This document shows positions 17,279-26,166 of a stretch of 64,000 nt of DNA, one piece after another. Made by a program: the position numbers and the translations under genes. Below the pieces are notes generated by a model. That model saw only the letters and a list, made by a program, of their open reading frames with translations, was not told where the DNA came from and made no database searches. The DNA is from Saccharothrix espanaensis DSM 44229 (GTDB lineage Bacteria; Actinomycetota; Actinomycetes; Mycobacteriales; Pseudonocardiaceae). The stretch spans positions 7,017,001 to 7,081,000 of the forward strand of contig NC_019673.1 in NCBI RefSeq assembly GCF_000328705.1. Reading direction: 5' to 3'. Position 1 is the stretch's first letter; every line of letters starts with the position of its first letter.

Positions 17279-17914
17279 ATGAAAGCCGAATTCAGTCACA
17301 GGATCGCACTGGTGACGGGCGCGTGCGCGACGCCGGGCGCGGCGGTCGTGGAGGCGTTGGGCCGGCGGGGCGCGCTGGTCGCCGCCGTGGACGGCGACGG
17401 GGCGCGGCTGGCCGACCTGGTCGAGCGGTTGCAGGGCACCGGCCTGCGGATCGTGGGCCGGCAGATCGACGTGACCTCCGGCGCGGCGGTGGACGCGCTG
17501 GTCGACCAGGTGGAACGCGAGTTCGGGCCGATCGACGCGCTGGTCACCACGGCCGGCGAGCTGCGGCCGGGCCCGGCGCTGACGGTCTCCGACGCGGACT
17601 GGGCGCACTGCTTCGCGGTGAACGCGGACGGGGTGTTCCACGCCTCGCGCGCGGTCGCCGCGCGGATGGTGGAGCGCCGGCACGGCACGATCGTCATGGT
17701 CGCCGCGCACCCGGTCGCGGTGCCGCGCACGAGCATGGCCGCCTACGCGGCGTCCCGGGCCGCCGCCGTCACCTACACCGAGCACCTGGCGGTCGAGATC
17801 GCGGCGCGCGGCGTGCACTGCGCGGTGGTCGCGCCGGACGACCCGCGCCGGGTGGTGGACGAGGTGTGCTTCCTGCTCGCCGACACCGTCCCCGGCAGCG
17901 CCGTACCCGCGTGA
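17279..17914 (+). CDS. SDR-family protein with degenerate active site
   Basis: 211 residues with the overall short-chain dehydrogenase fold: N-terminal Rossmann LVTGACATPGAAV, TTAG at 90-93, VNADG with Asn115, Tyr156. Key residues are altered. The glycine-rich motif reads TGxxxTxG, the catalytic Ser position (143) is Ala, and the YxxxK lysine is Arg160. The region after strand 6 that normally holds the substrate loop is about 30 residues short. The ATG at 17279 follows GGGGAG by nine bases. It may be a non-catalytic or binding SDR; a normal oxidoreductase is unlikely. Confidence 0.8.
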   Translation: MKAEFSHRIALVTGACATPGAAVVEALGRRGALVAAVDGDGARLADLVERLQGTGLRIVGRQIDVTSGAAVDALVDQVEREFGPIDALVTTAGELRPGPALTVSDADWAHCFAVNADGVFHASRAVAARMVERRHGTIVMVAAHPVAVPRTSMAAYAASRAAAVTYTEHLAVEIAARGVHCAVVAPDDPRRVVDEVCFLLADTVPGSAVPA

Positions 17915-17944
17915 CCGCCAGTACCCGCCAGACCGGGGACCCGG

Positions 17945-20437
17945 CTACACCTCGGCGTGCTCCTGTTCGAGGGCGAGGCGGGCCAGTTCGACCCGCGAGC
18001 AGATCCCGAGCTTCTTGAAGATGCCCCGCAGGTGGTAGTTCACCGTGTGCGGGGACAGGAACAGCTGGCGCGCCACCTGGCGGTTGGTCAGGCCCGCGCC
18101 GACCAGCCGGGCGAGGTCGCGCTCCGGTTCCGACAGCCGCCGCCAGTCCTCGCCGGACGTGCCGGGCGCGGTGCCGCCCGAGGGGGGCGGCGCGTCGGTC
18201 CGGCGGCGCAGCCGGGCCGCCTCGGCGTCCGCGCCCATCCGGTCGAAGATCCGCAGCGCGGCGGTCAGGGCGGCGTCCGCGCGGTCGGTCCGGCCGCTCT
18301 CGGCGAGCACCGCCGCCAGGTCCTCGTTCGCGTTGGCCCGCGCCCACGGGTGCCGGTGCCGGCCGGCGGCGGCCAGCAGCGCCTCGTCGTCGTGGTCGAG
18401 CAGCGCGCGGGCGTGGCTCGCGCCCACCGACACCGCCGCGAAGCCCGGGTTGCCCGCCGCCAGCTCCTCCGCCGCGGCGACCACCTCGCCGGCCAGCCCG
18501 CTGTCGCCCGCGGCGAGCGCCTGGCGCACCAGCCACGGTGCCGCGCCGGGCTCCTCGACCAGCATCCGGCGGGCGCTGCCGAGGTCGGCCAGCCGGGCGC
18601 GGGCCAGGCCGGCGGCGCGGGCCGGGCCGTCCTGGGCGTGCGCCAGCAGCAGCTCCACCCAGTCGTACTGGCCGGAGTGCAGCACCGCCTCGCCGCCCGC
18701 CAGGTCGCCCCGGTAGCGCCGGACGTGCTCGGCGGCGGCGGGCACGTCGCCGCGGTGCAGCGCGACGGTCGCCAGCACGGTCGACGCCAGCGGCACCAGC
18801 AGCCGCAGGCCGCGGTCGCGGGCCAGCGACATCCCGGAGTGCGCGGCGACCTGGGCCGCCACCAGCTTGCCCGCCTGGGTGAGCACTCTGGCGCGGGCGA
18901 TCATCCGGGCGGCGGGCGCGCCGGCGGTCACCGCGTCGTCGGTGTCCGGGCCGTCGCCGCGCACCAGCTCCTCGGCGGGCTCGAACTCGCCCAGCGCGGA
19001 CAGCTTGAGCGCGAACGCCACCGCGGCTTGCGACTGCCACCACGCGGTGGGCGCGTCGAGCTCCCAGCGGGTCGACTCGCGGCCCCAGTACACGCCCTCG
19101 GCGAGGTTGCCCGCCGTCCACTCCAGGCACGAGTGGACGGTCGCGGCCATCACCACGTCCGCGTCGCTGGCCTCCCGGTCCCGCGCGGTGAGCACGGACA
19201 GCGCGTGCGCGCCCGCCCGGCTGCCGGTGGCGAAGTACAGCGACAGCAGCCGCCCGGCGGCGGCCAGCCGGCGGCACGGCCCGGACGCCGCCGCGGGCGC
19301 GGCGAGGGCGCGTTCCATCTCGGCCGCCGCGTCGGCCGGGCGGCCGTCGGCGAGCAGGATGCCCGCCAGGGCGGTGTGCAGCTCGGCCGCCGGTCCGGCG
19401 GGCAGGTCGCGGGCCAGGCTGTCGCGGGCCAGCGCGATGGCCGAGCCGAGCCGGCCGTTCGCGGCCAGCGTGCGGACGCCGCGCACCGCCGCCGAGCCCC
19501 GGTCGTCGACCGACAGCGGCTCGTCCGGGACGGCGCGGAACGCGGCCCGCAGCGCGGTGGCGTCCCGGCGCAGGGCGTGCAGCACGGAGTCCGGGATGGA
19601 CTCCACGACGGCCCGCCACACCAGTTCCGAGTCGAACTCCAGCCGGTCGCCGACCGAGCGGACCAGGCCGGAGGCGATCAGCTCGTCCACCGACAGCAGC
19701 AGCGCGCCGGTCGTCTCGCCCATCAGCGCGGCGGCGTCGTGCGGCCGGAAGGACCGGCCGATCACCGCCGCGACCCGCAGCAGCTGGGTCGTCTTCGCCG
19801 ACAGCACGTCGACCCGGCCGCGCACCAGGCCGCCGACCCGGCGCGGCAGCGCACCGGTGGTGCCGTCGTGGGTGTCCAGCCGGCCCTCCTCGCGCAGGCC
19901 GGTGATCAGCTCGGTGATCATCCGGGGGTCGCCGGCCGCGGCCGCCACGAGTTCGGCCAGGTCCGGGCGCGGTGGCGCGCCGAGCAGGTCGACCAGCATC
20001 CGGTCGACCACGTCGGCGTCGACCGGGCCGAGGGTGAGCACCTCGCCGTCGGCGGCCAGCGCGCGGCACAGCCCGTTGCCCGCGTGGGCGCCGGTCAGCG
20101 CGACCAGCGCGGTGACCCGCCGTTCGCGCAGCCGGGGCAGCAGGGCCAGCACGGCGTCCGGGTCGCGGTGCGCGTGGTCGATCGCGACCAGCGCCCGGTC
20201 GGGGGTGTCATCGGGTGCGCGTTCGAGCGCGTGGGCCAGCTCGGCGGAGCGCGCGACCCGGTCGGCGGGCACCAGGACGACGCCGTAGCCGCGGTCGCGC
20301 GCGGCGTCGGCCGCCTCGTGCAGCAGGGAGGTCTTGCCGGAGCACGGCGGCCCGTCGATGGCCAGCAGGCCACCGGGTGCGGTCAGGAAGCGGAGAACCG
20401 AAGCCCATTCACGATCCCGGCCGTGCGATTTCGACAC
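17945..20437 (-). CDS. large LuxR-family ATPase regulator (LAL type)
   Basis: 830 residues. An AAA/STAND-type ATPase domain at the N-terminus has Walker A GPPCSGKTS (29-37) and a Walker B-like LVAIDHAHRD. A long helical region follows, then a C-terminal LuxR helix-turn-helix (LSEPERDLARLVGAGLTNRQ ... SPHTVNYHLRGIFKKLG). LAL proteins are typical activators of secondary metabolism or catabolic genes. GTG 20437 is chosen because AGCAGG lies seven bases upstream; the in-frame TTG at 20443 is too close to that site. No metabolic cluster is attached, so the target is unknown. Confidence 0.88.
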   Translation of the reverse strand: MSKSHGRDREWASVLRFLTAPGGLLAIDGPPCSGKTSLLHEAADAARDRGYGVVLVPADRVARSAELAHALERAPDDTPDRALVAIDHAHRDPDAVLALLPRLRERRVTALVALTGAHAGNGLCRALAADGEVLTLGPVDADVVDRMLVDLLGAPPRPDLAELVAAAAGDPRMITELITGLREEGRLDTHDGTTGALPRRVGGLVRGRVDVLSAKTTQLLRVAAVIGRSFRPHDAAALMGETTGALLLSVDELIASGLVRSVGDRLEFDSELVWRAVVESIPDSVLHALRRDATALRAAFRAVPDEPLSVDDRGSAAVRGVRTLAANGRLGSAIALARDSLARDLPAGPAAELHTALAGILLADGRPADAAAEMERALAAPAAASGPCRRLAAAGRLLSLYFATGSRAGAHALSVLTARDREASDADVVMAATVHSCLEWTAGNLAEGVYWGRESTRWELDAPTAWWQSQAAVAFALKLSALGEFEPAEELVRGDGPDTDDAVTAGAPAARMIARARVLTQAGKLVAAQVAAHSGMSLARDRGLRLLVPLASTVLATVALHRGDVPAAAEHVRRYRGDLAGGEAVLHSGQYDWVELLLAHAQDGPARAAGLARARLADLGSARRMLVEEPGAAPWLVRQALAAGDSGLAGEVVAAAEELAAGNPGFAAVSVGASHARALLDHDDEALLAAAGRHRHPWARANANEDLAAVLAESGRTDRADAALTAALRIFDRMGADAEAARLRRRTDAPPPSGGTAPGTSGEDWRRLSEPERDLARLVGAGLTNRQVARQLFLSPHTVNYHLRGIFKKLGICSRVELARLALEQEHAEV

Positions 20438-20473
20438 ATTCAAGCCTGCTACGCGTCTCGGCCGGCTGTCAAT

Positions 20474-21013
20474 TCACGCCCCGTTGTCGAATGCGACGAA
20501 CGGCGCAACCTCGGCGAGTTCCCTCAGCACCTCTTCAGGCCCGCCGCCGACCACCCGGACGCCCGCCTCCCGCAACACCGACAGATGGCCGCGGTAGGCG
20601 GGGTGCCGGGATTGTTCCGGGCCGACCTGGGCGAGCACGACCATCGGCGCGCGCCGGCCCAGCGCCTCGGCCAGCACGGTCAGCGCCTGGTTGTCGCCGA
20701 TGCCCAGGGCGAGCTTCGCGATCGAGTTCAGCGTGGCCGGGGCGAACACGAACGCGTCGGGCACCGGGTGCGGTTTCGGCTCGCCCGGCAGCCTCGACGT
20801 CGAGCGCACCGGCAGGTCGGTCAGCGCCGCCAGCGCGGCGGCCTCCGGCTCCAGCCAGCGCGCCGCGGTCGGGGTGAGCGTGATCGCCAACCGCCACCCC
20901 GCGCGGGCCAGCGGCAGCGCCAAGCCGGGCCGCAGCCACCGCTCGACCCCGCCGCCCGCCGAGGCGACCAGCCCGAGCACCGGCCCGGCCGCCTCCCCTC
21001 CAGACCGCCCCAT
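20474..21013 (-). CDS. flavoprotein of the HFCD/Dfp family
   Basis: 179 residues resembling the flavin-dependent cysteine decarboxylase fold (PPCDC/HFCD): N-terminal strand LGLVASAGGGVERWLRPGL, then PDAFVFAPATLNSIAKLALGIGDNQALTVLAEAL, which is the FMN-binding pattern. The catalytic His of true PPC decarboxylases is not evident. It starts 4 bp after the rsmB stop on the same strand. The function is unknown; a complete coaBC elsewhere in the window makes a coenzyme A role unlikely. Confidence 0.75.
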   Translation of the reverse strand: MGRSGGEAAGPVLGLVASAGGGVERWLRPGLALPLARAGWRLAITLTPTAARWLEPEAAALAALTDLPVRSTSRLPGEPKPHPVPDAFVFAPATLNSIAKLALGIGDNQALTVLAEALGRRAPMVVLAQVGPEQSRHPAYRGHLSVLREAGVRVVGGGPEEVLRELAEVAPFVAFDNGA

Positions 21014-21017
21014 CGGG

Positions 21018-22445
21018 TTACACGGGGCGGCGCAGCAGCGCGCAGAACATCGCGTCGGTGCCGTGCAGGTGCGGCCAGAGCTGCACGTGCGGGCCGTCGC
21101 CCAGGTGCGGCACGGCCGGGAACGCCTCGCGGGTGTCCAGCCGTTCCGCGCCGGTCCGCCGGGCCACGTCCGCGACCACGCCGACCGTCTCCGACAGGTG
21201 CGGCGAGCACACCACGTACGCCACCACCCCGCCCGGCCGGACCAGCGCCAGCGCCGCGGTCAGCAGCTCGCGCTGCAAGCGGGCCAGCGGCGCGATGTCG
21301 GACGGGTTGCGCCGCCACCGCGCCTCGGGCCGGCGGCGCAGCGCGCCCAGACCGGTGCACGGCGCGTCGACCAGCACCCGGTCGAACGACCCCGCCGGCA
21401 GCCCCGAATCACGGCCGTCCGCCACGTGCACGGTGATCGGCAGGTCACCGACGACCTTGCGGATCAGCTCCGCGCGGTGCGGGGCCTTCTCCACGGCGGC
21501 CAGGGTCGCGCCGGACAGCTGCGCCAGCGCGCCGAGCATCACGGCCTTGCCGCCCGGCCCGGCGCACAGGTCCAGCCAGCGCTCGTCCGGGCCGTCCAGC
21601 GCGGGCCTGGTCAGCGCCAGCGCGCACAGCTGGCTGCCCTCGTCCTGCACCCCGGCGAGCTTCTCGCGCACCGGGTCGAGGTCGCCCGGGTCGCCCGCGC
21701 CCGGCTCCAGCAGCACCCCGTACGGCGAGTACGGCGCGACCTCGCCGCCGGTCATCGCGGCCAGCTCGTCCGCGCTGCACTCCCCCGGCCGGGCCGCCAG
21801 GTGCACGGCGGGGCGCGTGTCGTCGGCCGCGAGGGCGTCGCGCAGCGGCTCGCCCCGGCTGCCCAGCGCCTCCGCGAACGCTTGCGCGATCCAGCGGGGG
21901 TGGGCGTTGGCCATCGCCAGGTGGCCGATCGGGTCGGTCTCCTCGTCCGGCGCGACCTCGTCCACCCAGCCCGCCTCGTCCTGCGCGGTCACCCGGCGCA
22001 GCACCGCGTTCGCGAAGCCGGCCGCGCCCGAGCCCAGCTCGGCGCGCACCAGGTCCACAGTGGACGCGACTGCCGCGTGGGCCGGGATCCTGGTGCGCAA
22101 CAACTGGTACGCGCCCAGCCGCAGCGCGTCGAGCACCGCGCCGTCCACGGCGTTCAGCGGCCGGTCCGAGCACGCGGTGAGCACGGCGTCGAGCAGGCCC
22201 TGCGCCCGCGCCGCCCCGTAGGCCAGCTCGGTGGCCAGGGCCGCGTCGCGGCCGGTGATCCGGCGTTCCCGGAGCAGGCCGGGCAGCACCAGGTTGGCGT
22301 AGGCGTCGCGCTGCCGGACCGCGCGCAGCGTCTCCAGCGCGGCCAGCCGGGCCGGGTCGTCGACCGGCGGGCGCTCCGGGCCGGGGCGCCGGCGCGGCGG
22401 GTGGGGTCGTTGCGGCCGGGACGGCCGGGAGGAACGCTGGTTCAC
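21018..22445 (-). CDS. rsmB: 16S rRNA (cytosine-967-C5) methyltransferase
   Basis: 475 residues. A basic Pro/Arg-rich N-terminal extension precedes a NusB-like RNA-binding domain, then the SUN-type methyltransferase domain with DLCAGPGGKAVMLGAL (SAM site), VDAPCTGLGALRRRPEARW (catalytic Cys in PC) and DEGSQLCALAL. It methylates C967 of 16S rRNA. GTG 22445 overlaps the fmt stop (GTGA), forming a def-fmt-rsmB translation-maturation operon. Confidence 0.94.
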   Translation of the reverse strand: MNQRSSRPSRPQRPHPPRRRPGPERPPVDDPARLAALETLRAVRQRDAYANLVLPGLLRERRITGRDAALATELAYGAARAQGLLDAVLTACSDRPLNAVDGAVLDALRLGAYQLLRTRIPAHAAVASTVDLVRAELGSGAAGFANAVLRRVTAQDEAGWVDEVAPDEETDPIGHLAMANAHPRWIAQAFAEALGSRGEPLRDALAADDTRPAVHLAARPGECSADELAAMTGGEVAPYSPYGVLLEPGAGDPGDLDPVREKLAGVQDEGSQLCALALTRPALDGPDERWLDLCAGPGGKAVMLGALAQLSGATLAAVEKAPHRAELIRKVVGDLPITVHVADGRDSGLPAGSFDRVLVDAPCTGLGALRRRPEARWRRNPSDIAPLARLQRELLTAALALVRPGGVVAYVVCSPHLSETVGVVADVARRTGAERLDTREAFPAVPHLGDGPHVQLWPHLHGTDAMFCALLRRPV

Positions 22446-23368
22446 GAGATGCGCTCCCCCGCCTCGATGCGGGCGCCGCGCGCCCAGTCCGTCGCCGTCA
22501 TCCGCTTCTTCCCCTGCGCTTGCACATCACCGAGCACCACGGGTGTGGTGGCCGTGCCGACCAGCACGCGGTTGCGCTCCACCCGGAGCTCACCGGGAGC
22601 CAGTCCGTCCTCCTCGACCGGGGTCACCGGGCCGAGCTTGAGCCGTTCGCCGCGGAACCACGCCCACGCCCCGGGGTCCGGGGTCACCGCGCGGGCGACG
22701 CGGTCCAGCGCCGCCGCGGGCGTGCCGAAGTCCAGCCGGCCGTCGTCCACGGTCAGCTTGGGCGCGTAGGTGATGTTCTCCTCCGGCTGCTCGACCGGGC
22801 GCAGCGTGCCGTCCTCGACGCCGTCGACGGTGGACAGCAGCAGCTTCGCACCGGACTCCGCGAGCCGTCCCAGCAGGTCACCGGCGGTGTCCCGGTCCCG
22901 GACGCGTTCGGTCACCACGCCGAACACCGGACCCGCGTCCAGCGCCTTCACGATCCGGAACGTGGTCGCGCCGGTGATGTCGTCGCCATGCCGCACAGCC
23001 GCCTGCACGGGGGCCGCGCCGCGCCACGCGGGCAGCACCGAGAAGTGCAGGTTCACCCAACCGTGCTTGGGGATGGCCAGGGCGGACTCGGGCAGCAGCG
23101 CGCCGTAGGCCACCACCGGGCACAGGTCCGGCTTGAGCGCGCGCAGCCGGGCCTGGAAGTCCGGGTCGGACGCCTTGGCCGGGGTCAACACCTCGATGCC
23201 GTGCTCGTCGGCCAGCGCCGCCACCGGCGAGCGCTCGACCCTGCGGCCGCGACCGGCCGGGGCGTCCGGGCGGGTCACCACGGCGACCACCTCGTGCCGG
23301 GGGGAGTCCAGGAAGGCGCGCAGCGACGGCAGCGCCGGTTCGGGCGTGCCCGCGAAGACCAGCCGCAT
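22442..23368 (-). CDS. fmt: methionyl-tRNA formyltransferase
   Basis: Formylates initiator Met-tRNA using 10-formyl-tetrahydrofolate. 308 residues with the N-terminal MRLVFAGTPEPALPSL, the catalytic segment HGWVNLHFSVLPAWRGAAP (Asn, His) and the C-terminal tRNA-binding domain. The start is ATG 23368, with GGGGG nine bases upstream; a GTG at 23374 overlapping the def stop is an alternative. Def removes the formyl group later, so both enzymes are made together. Confidence 0.96.
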   Translation of the reverse strand: MRLVFAGTPEPALPSLRAFLDSPRHEVVAVVTRPDAPAGRGRRVERSPVAALADEHGIEVLTPAKASDPDFQARLRALKPDLCPVVAYGALLPESALAIPKHGWVNLHFSVLPAWRGAAPVQAAVRHGDDITGATTFRIVKALDAGPVFGVVTERVRDRDTAGDLLGRLAESGAKLLLSTVDGVEDGTLRPVEQPEENITYAPKLTVDDGRLDFGTPAAALDRVARAVTPDPGAWAWFRGERLKLGPVTPVEEDGLAPGELRVERNRVLVGTATTPVVLGDVQAQGKKRMTATDWARGARIEAGERIS

Positions 23369-23370
23369 GC

Positions 23371-23916
23371 TCACGCACCCCCGAACAGCGGGTGCGGCGA
23401 CTGCTTGAGCGCGGGCAGGCCGCCGTCGAACCAGTCCTGCTGCCGGATCTCGCGCATCGCCTGCTTGCGGGTCTGCTCGTCGAGGCGGTCCAGGAACAGC
23501 ACCCCGTCGAGGTGGTCGGTCTCGTGCTGGATGCACCGGGCCAGCAGGTCGGTGCCCTCCACCTCGACCGGCTCGCCGTGCATGTTCCAGCCGCGCGCGA
23601 CCACCGCGCGGTGGCGGACGCAGTCCCACCGGAGTTCGGGGATGGACAGGCAGCCCTCGGGGCCGTCCTGGGTCTCGTCGCCGACGACCTCGAACGTCGG
23701 GTTCACCAGGTGCCCGGCGAAGCCGTCGCAGTGGTAGGTGAACACCCGCAGGCCCACTCCGAGCTGCGGGGCCGCGAGACCCGCGCCGCCGGCCTCGCTC
23801 ATGGTGTCCCACAGGTCCTTGACCAGCTTGCGGAGCTCCGCGTCGAACTCGGTGACCTCGACGGCGGGGGTCCGCAGCACCGGGTCGCCGAACAGCCGAA
23901 TGGGTTGGACGGTCAC
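23371..23916 (-). CDS. def: peptide deformylase
   Basis: Removes the formyl group from nascent proteins. 181 residues with all three metal/active-site motifs: GGAGLAAPQLG (43-53), EGCLSIPE (87-94) and QHETDHLDG (130-138). The GTG start at 23916 follows GAGGAGA. First gene of def-fmt-rsmB. Confidence 0.96.
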   Translation of the reverse strand: MTVQPIRLFGDPVLRTPAVEVTEFDAELRKLVKDLWDTMSEAGGAGLAAPQLGVGLRVFTYHCDGFAGHLVNPTFEVVGDETQDGPEGCLSIPELRWDCVRHRAVVARGWNMHGEPVEVEGTDLLARCIQHETDHLDGVLFLDRLDEQTRKQAMREIRQQDWFDGGLPALKQSPHPLFGGA

Positions 23917-23977
23917 GCACTCTCCTCGAACGGGGGCAGACGGCCAGTCTAGGAGAGCGGCCAAAACGCGGTCGGGC

Positions 23978-24112
23978 TCAGTGCTCGGCGTGGCGGCCGA
24001 GGAAGGTCACACCGACCAGCGCGGCCAGGAAGTGGCCGGCGAACCGGGCGGCGGTGAGCAGGCCCGCCCCGAACACCGGGGTCTTCGTGCTGGTCATCGT
24101 GATGGCGGCCAT
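23978..24112 (-). CDS. small hydrophobic protein, divergent from sigma factor
   Basis: 44 residues (MAAITMTSTKTPVF, then a hydrophobic segment rich in Ala, Leu and Val ending FLGRHAEH), with ATG 24112 about eight bases after GAGGAGC. It is probably a small membrane-associated protein. It faces the sigma factor gene across a 141-bp divergent promoter region, so it may belong to that regulon (inference). No family recognised. Confidence 0.55.
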   Translation of the reverse strand: MAAITMTSTKTPVFGAGLLTAARFAGHFLAALVGVTFLGRHAEH

Positions 24113-24253
24113 GTCGTCGCTCCTCGTCTCGTCGGTAGCACCACGATGCAGCGCGGCGGCGTGCGCGCGCGTCCGCTCGGAGTAGCGAGCCCGGGTACGC
24201 CCCCGGGATGAGGCCGACTGCAACGCCGGGGGTACCTGCGGCTACCTACTGGC

Positions 24254-24838
24254 ATGATCGCTGAGACGACCAACCGGCAGGGAGCACCACCGTTGGCCGA
24301 CACCGACGCCGAGCTGTGGGAACGCGGCGACCAGGCCGCGTTCGCCACCCTGTTCGACCGCCACGCCGAAGCGGTGTGGAACCACTGCTACCGGCTGACC
24401 GCGTCGTGGGCCACGGCCGAGGACCTGACGTCGGCGACGTTCCTCGCCGCGTGGCGCGGACGGGCCGGCATCACCCTGGTGCGCGACTCCGCGCTGCCCT
24501 GGCTCTACGCGGTCGCGGGCAACCTCGCCCGCACCGAGTTCCGCCGGCTGGGCCGGTTCCGGCGGGCGCTGCGCCGGGTCCCCGACCGGGACGTGGTGCC
24601 CGACCACGCGGAGCGCGTCATCTCGTCGGTGGACGACGACCGCGAGCTGCGCCGGGTGCTGGCGGCGGTGCGCACCATGCCCGCCGCCGAGCGCGAAGCC
24701 GTCGAGCTGTGCCTGCTCGGCGAGCTGTCCACCGCCGAGGCGGCCGAGCTGCTGGGCGTGGCCGAGGTGTCGGTCCGCTCCCGCATCTCGCGCGCCCGCG
24801 CCCGGCTGCGCGCCGGCCGAGTAGAGGAGTCCCGATGA
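24254..24838 (+). CDS. ECF-type RNA polymerase sigma factor
   Basis: 194 residues with sigma region 2 (FDRHAEAVWNHCYRLT ... AEDLTSATFLAAWR) and region 4 (AEREAVELCLLGELSTAEAA ... VRSRISRARARLR). ECF sigma factors direct RNA polymerase to stress or envelope promoters and are usually held by an anti-sigma partner. The next gene starts inside the stop (ATGA). The start is ATG 24254, though further in-frame starts exist. The target genes cannot be read from the window. Confidence 0.9.
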   Translation: MIAETTNRQGAPPLADTDAELWERGDQAAFATLFDRHAEAVWNHCYRLTASWATAEDLTSATFLAAWRGRAGITLVRDSALPWLYAVAGNLARTEFRRLGRFRRALRRVPDRDVVPDHAERVISSVDDDRELRRVLAAVRTMPAAEREAVELCLLGELSTAEAAELLGVAEVSVRSRISRARARLRAGRVEESR

Positions 24839-26166
24839 CCTTCCCGGAACTGCCCCCCCGCCGACCGCTGCCGGCCGAAGTCCGCGAGCGGATGCGCCGC
24901 GTGGTGGTGGCCGACGTGCTCGCGGGGCCCGAGGGCACCGCGACCGACGTCCGCACCCAGGCCGACGTCCGCACCCTGACCGAGGGGCGCACCCAGGCCG
25001 AACGGCGCGCCGTGGACGACGTGCGCGCCGTGGACGAAGGGCCCGGACGTCCCAGGCGGCGGGCGCGCGGACCGCTGGCCGCCGCAGCCGGTGCCGTCCT
25101 GCTGGTGGGGGCGGTCGCGGTCGCCGTGCAGCCGTTCCACACCGCCCCGGTCGACACCGCCCAGGGGACGCCCGTCCTGCCGGTGCCCGACGGGTTCGCC
25201 GCGCCGATCGAGGCCGAGGTGGTGCCGACCCTGCCGCAGGACTTGGAGGTGTGCGGGTTCGGCGGCGAACAGGCCGTCACGGTCCGCGTCCCCGGTCGGC
25301 GGCTGTTGATCACGCCGCAGGAGGAGTACTGCGAGCTGACCTACACGACCGTGGCCCGGTCCGACCCGTCGGTCTACGACGACCTGTACGTGGGCAGGTC
25401 GAAGGTGCTGTGGCGCTCGCCCACCGGGGTTGTGATCCTCAAGCCCGCGCCGGGCACCACGCCGATCAAGGCCGCGGTGGTCCCGGACATGCCGATCACG
25501 GCGAAGCTGGTCGACGACGACCACTTCCTGATGATCCCGCAAGGGCAGACGGTCACCGTCGAGACCAACGCGGGCGACCCGATCAAGAGCGCGTCGACCG
25601 AGCTGACCCTGCGCAGCATCCCTGACGCGGCCCTGGTCCACGACCGGTTCCCAGATGGCTCCAACGACCCCGCCGACCCGAAGAACGTGCTGGCCAGGTG
25701 CCTGGACGTGGCGATGCGCAGCGGCGCGGAGCAGGTGGACGACAGCGGGACGTGGAAGTACGCCGCGGCCGCCGGCGTCGGCACCCGCAGCGGGCTGGTG
25801 GCGTTGCGCGGACCCGGTGCGGCCAGCGCGTACTGCTCGGTGGCCGAGTACAAGGCGCTGAGCGTGTACACGGCACCCGACCACGCCGGCGACCCGGCGC
25901 GGCCGTTCCGGATGGTGCTGTCGCAGGTGTCCAAGGCCGGGGGGCCGGAGGGGATCGTGCTCAAGATCGGCGGGACGGTGCGCGACGAGGTGACCCGCCT
26001 GGAGTTCACCCACCGGCAGCAGAGCCCTCAGTCCGCCGACGTCCGCGACGGGACGTTCGTGGCCCTGCTGCCCGACGTGACCTCCGCCGACAACCTCCTG
26101 CAGGACGTCACGGCCAAGGCGTTCGACCGCGACGGCCGAGTGGTCTACGAGGGGCGGGTCGTCTAG
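24835..26166 (+). CDS. single-pass membrane protein coupled to sigma factor
   Basis: 443 residues. A cytoplasmic N-terminus of about 80 residues contains imperfect repeats (TDVRTQADVRTLTEGRTQ, then DDVRAVDE). One transmembrane helix (about 82-99, PLAAAAGAVLLVGAVAVAV) and a large extracytoplasmic domain without a recognised family follow. Its position and topology fit an anti-sigma or signal-receiving partner of the sigma factor, but no zinc-binding anti-sigma motif (HxxxCxxC) is present. The ATG at 24835 overlaps the sigma stop by ATGA. The stop shares a CTAG with the convergent ggt gene. Confidence 0.65.
   Translation: MTFPELPPRRPLPAEVRERMRRVVVADVLAGPEGTATDVRTQADVRTLTEGRTQAERRAVDDVRAVDEGPGRPRRRARGPLAAAAGAVLLVGAVAVAVQPFHTAPVDTAQGTPVLPVPDGFAAPIEAEVVPTLPQDLEVCGFGGEQAVTVRVPGRRLLITPQEEYCELTYTTVARSDPSVYDDLYVGRSKVLWRSPTGVVILKPAPGTTPIKAAVVPDMPITAKLVDDDHFLMIPQGQTVTVETNAGDPIKSASTELTLRSIPDAALVHDRFPDGSNDPADPKNVLARCLDVAMRSGAEQVDDSGTWKYAAAAGVGTRSGLVALRGPGAASAYCSVAEYKALSVYTAPDHAGDPARPFRMVLSQVSKAGGPEGIVLKIGGTVRDEVTRLEFTHRQQSPQSADVRDGTFVALLPDVTSADNLLQDVTAKAFDRDGRVVYEGRVV

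Noticed and set aside
20474..21013. Second coenzyme A decarboxylase
   Set aside because: The fold is similar, but the catalytic His is not evident and a complete coaBC lies at 32.3 kb.
17957..21436. An 1159-codon plus-strand open frame opposite the LuxR regulator
   Set aside because: Shadow of the regulator, flavoprotein and rsmB genes; repetitive composition only.
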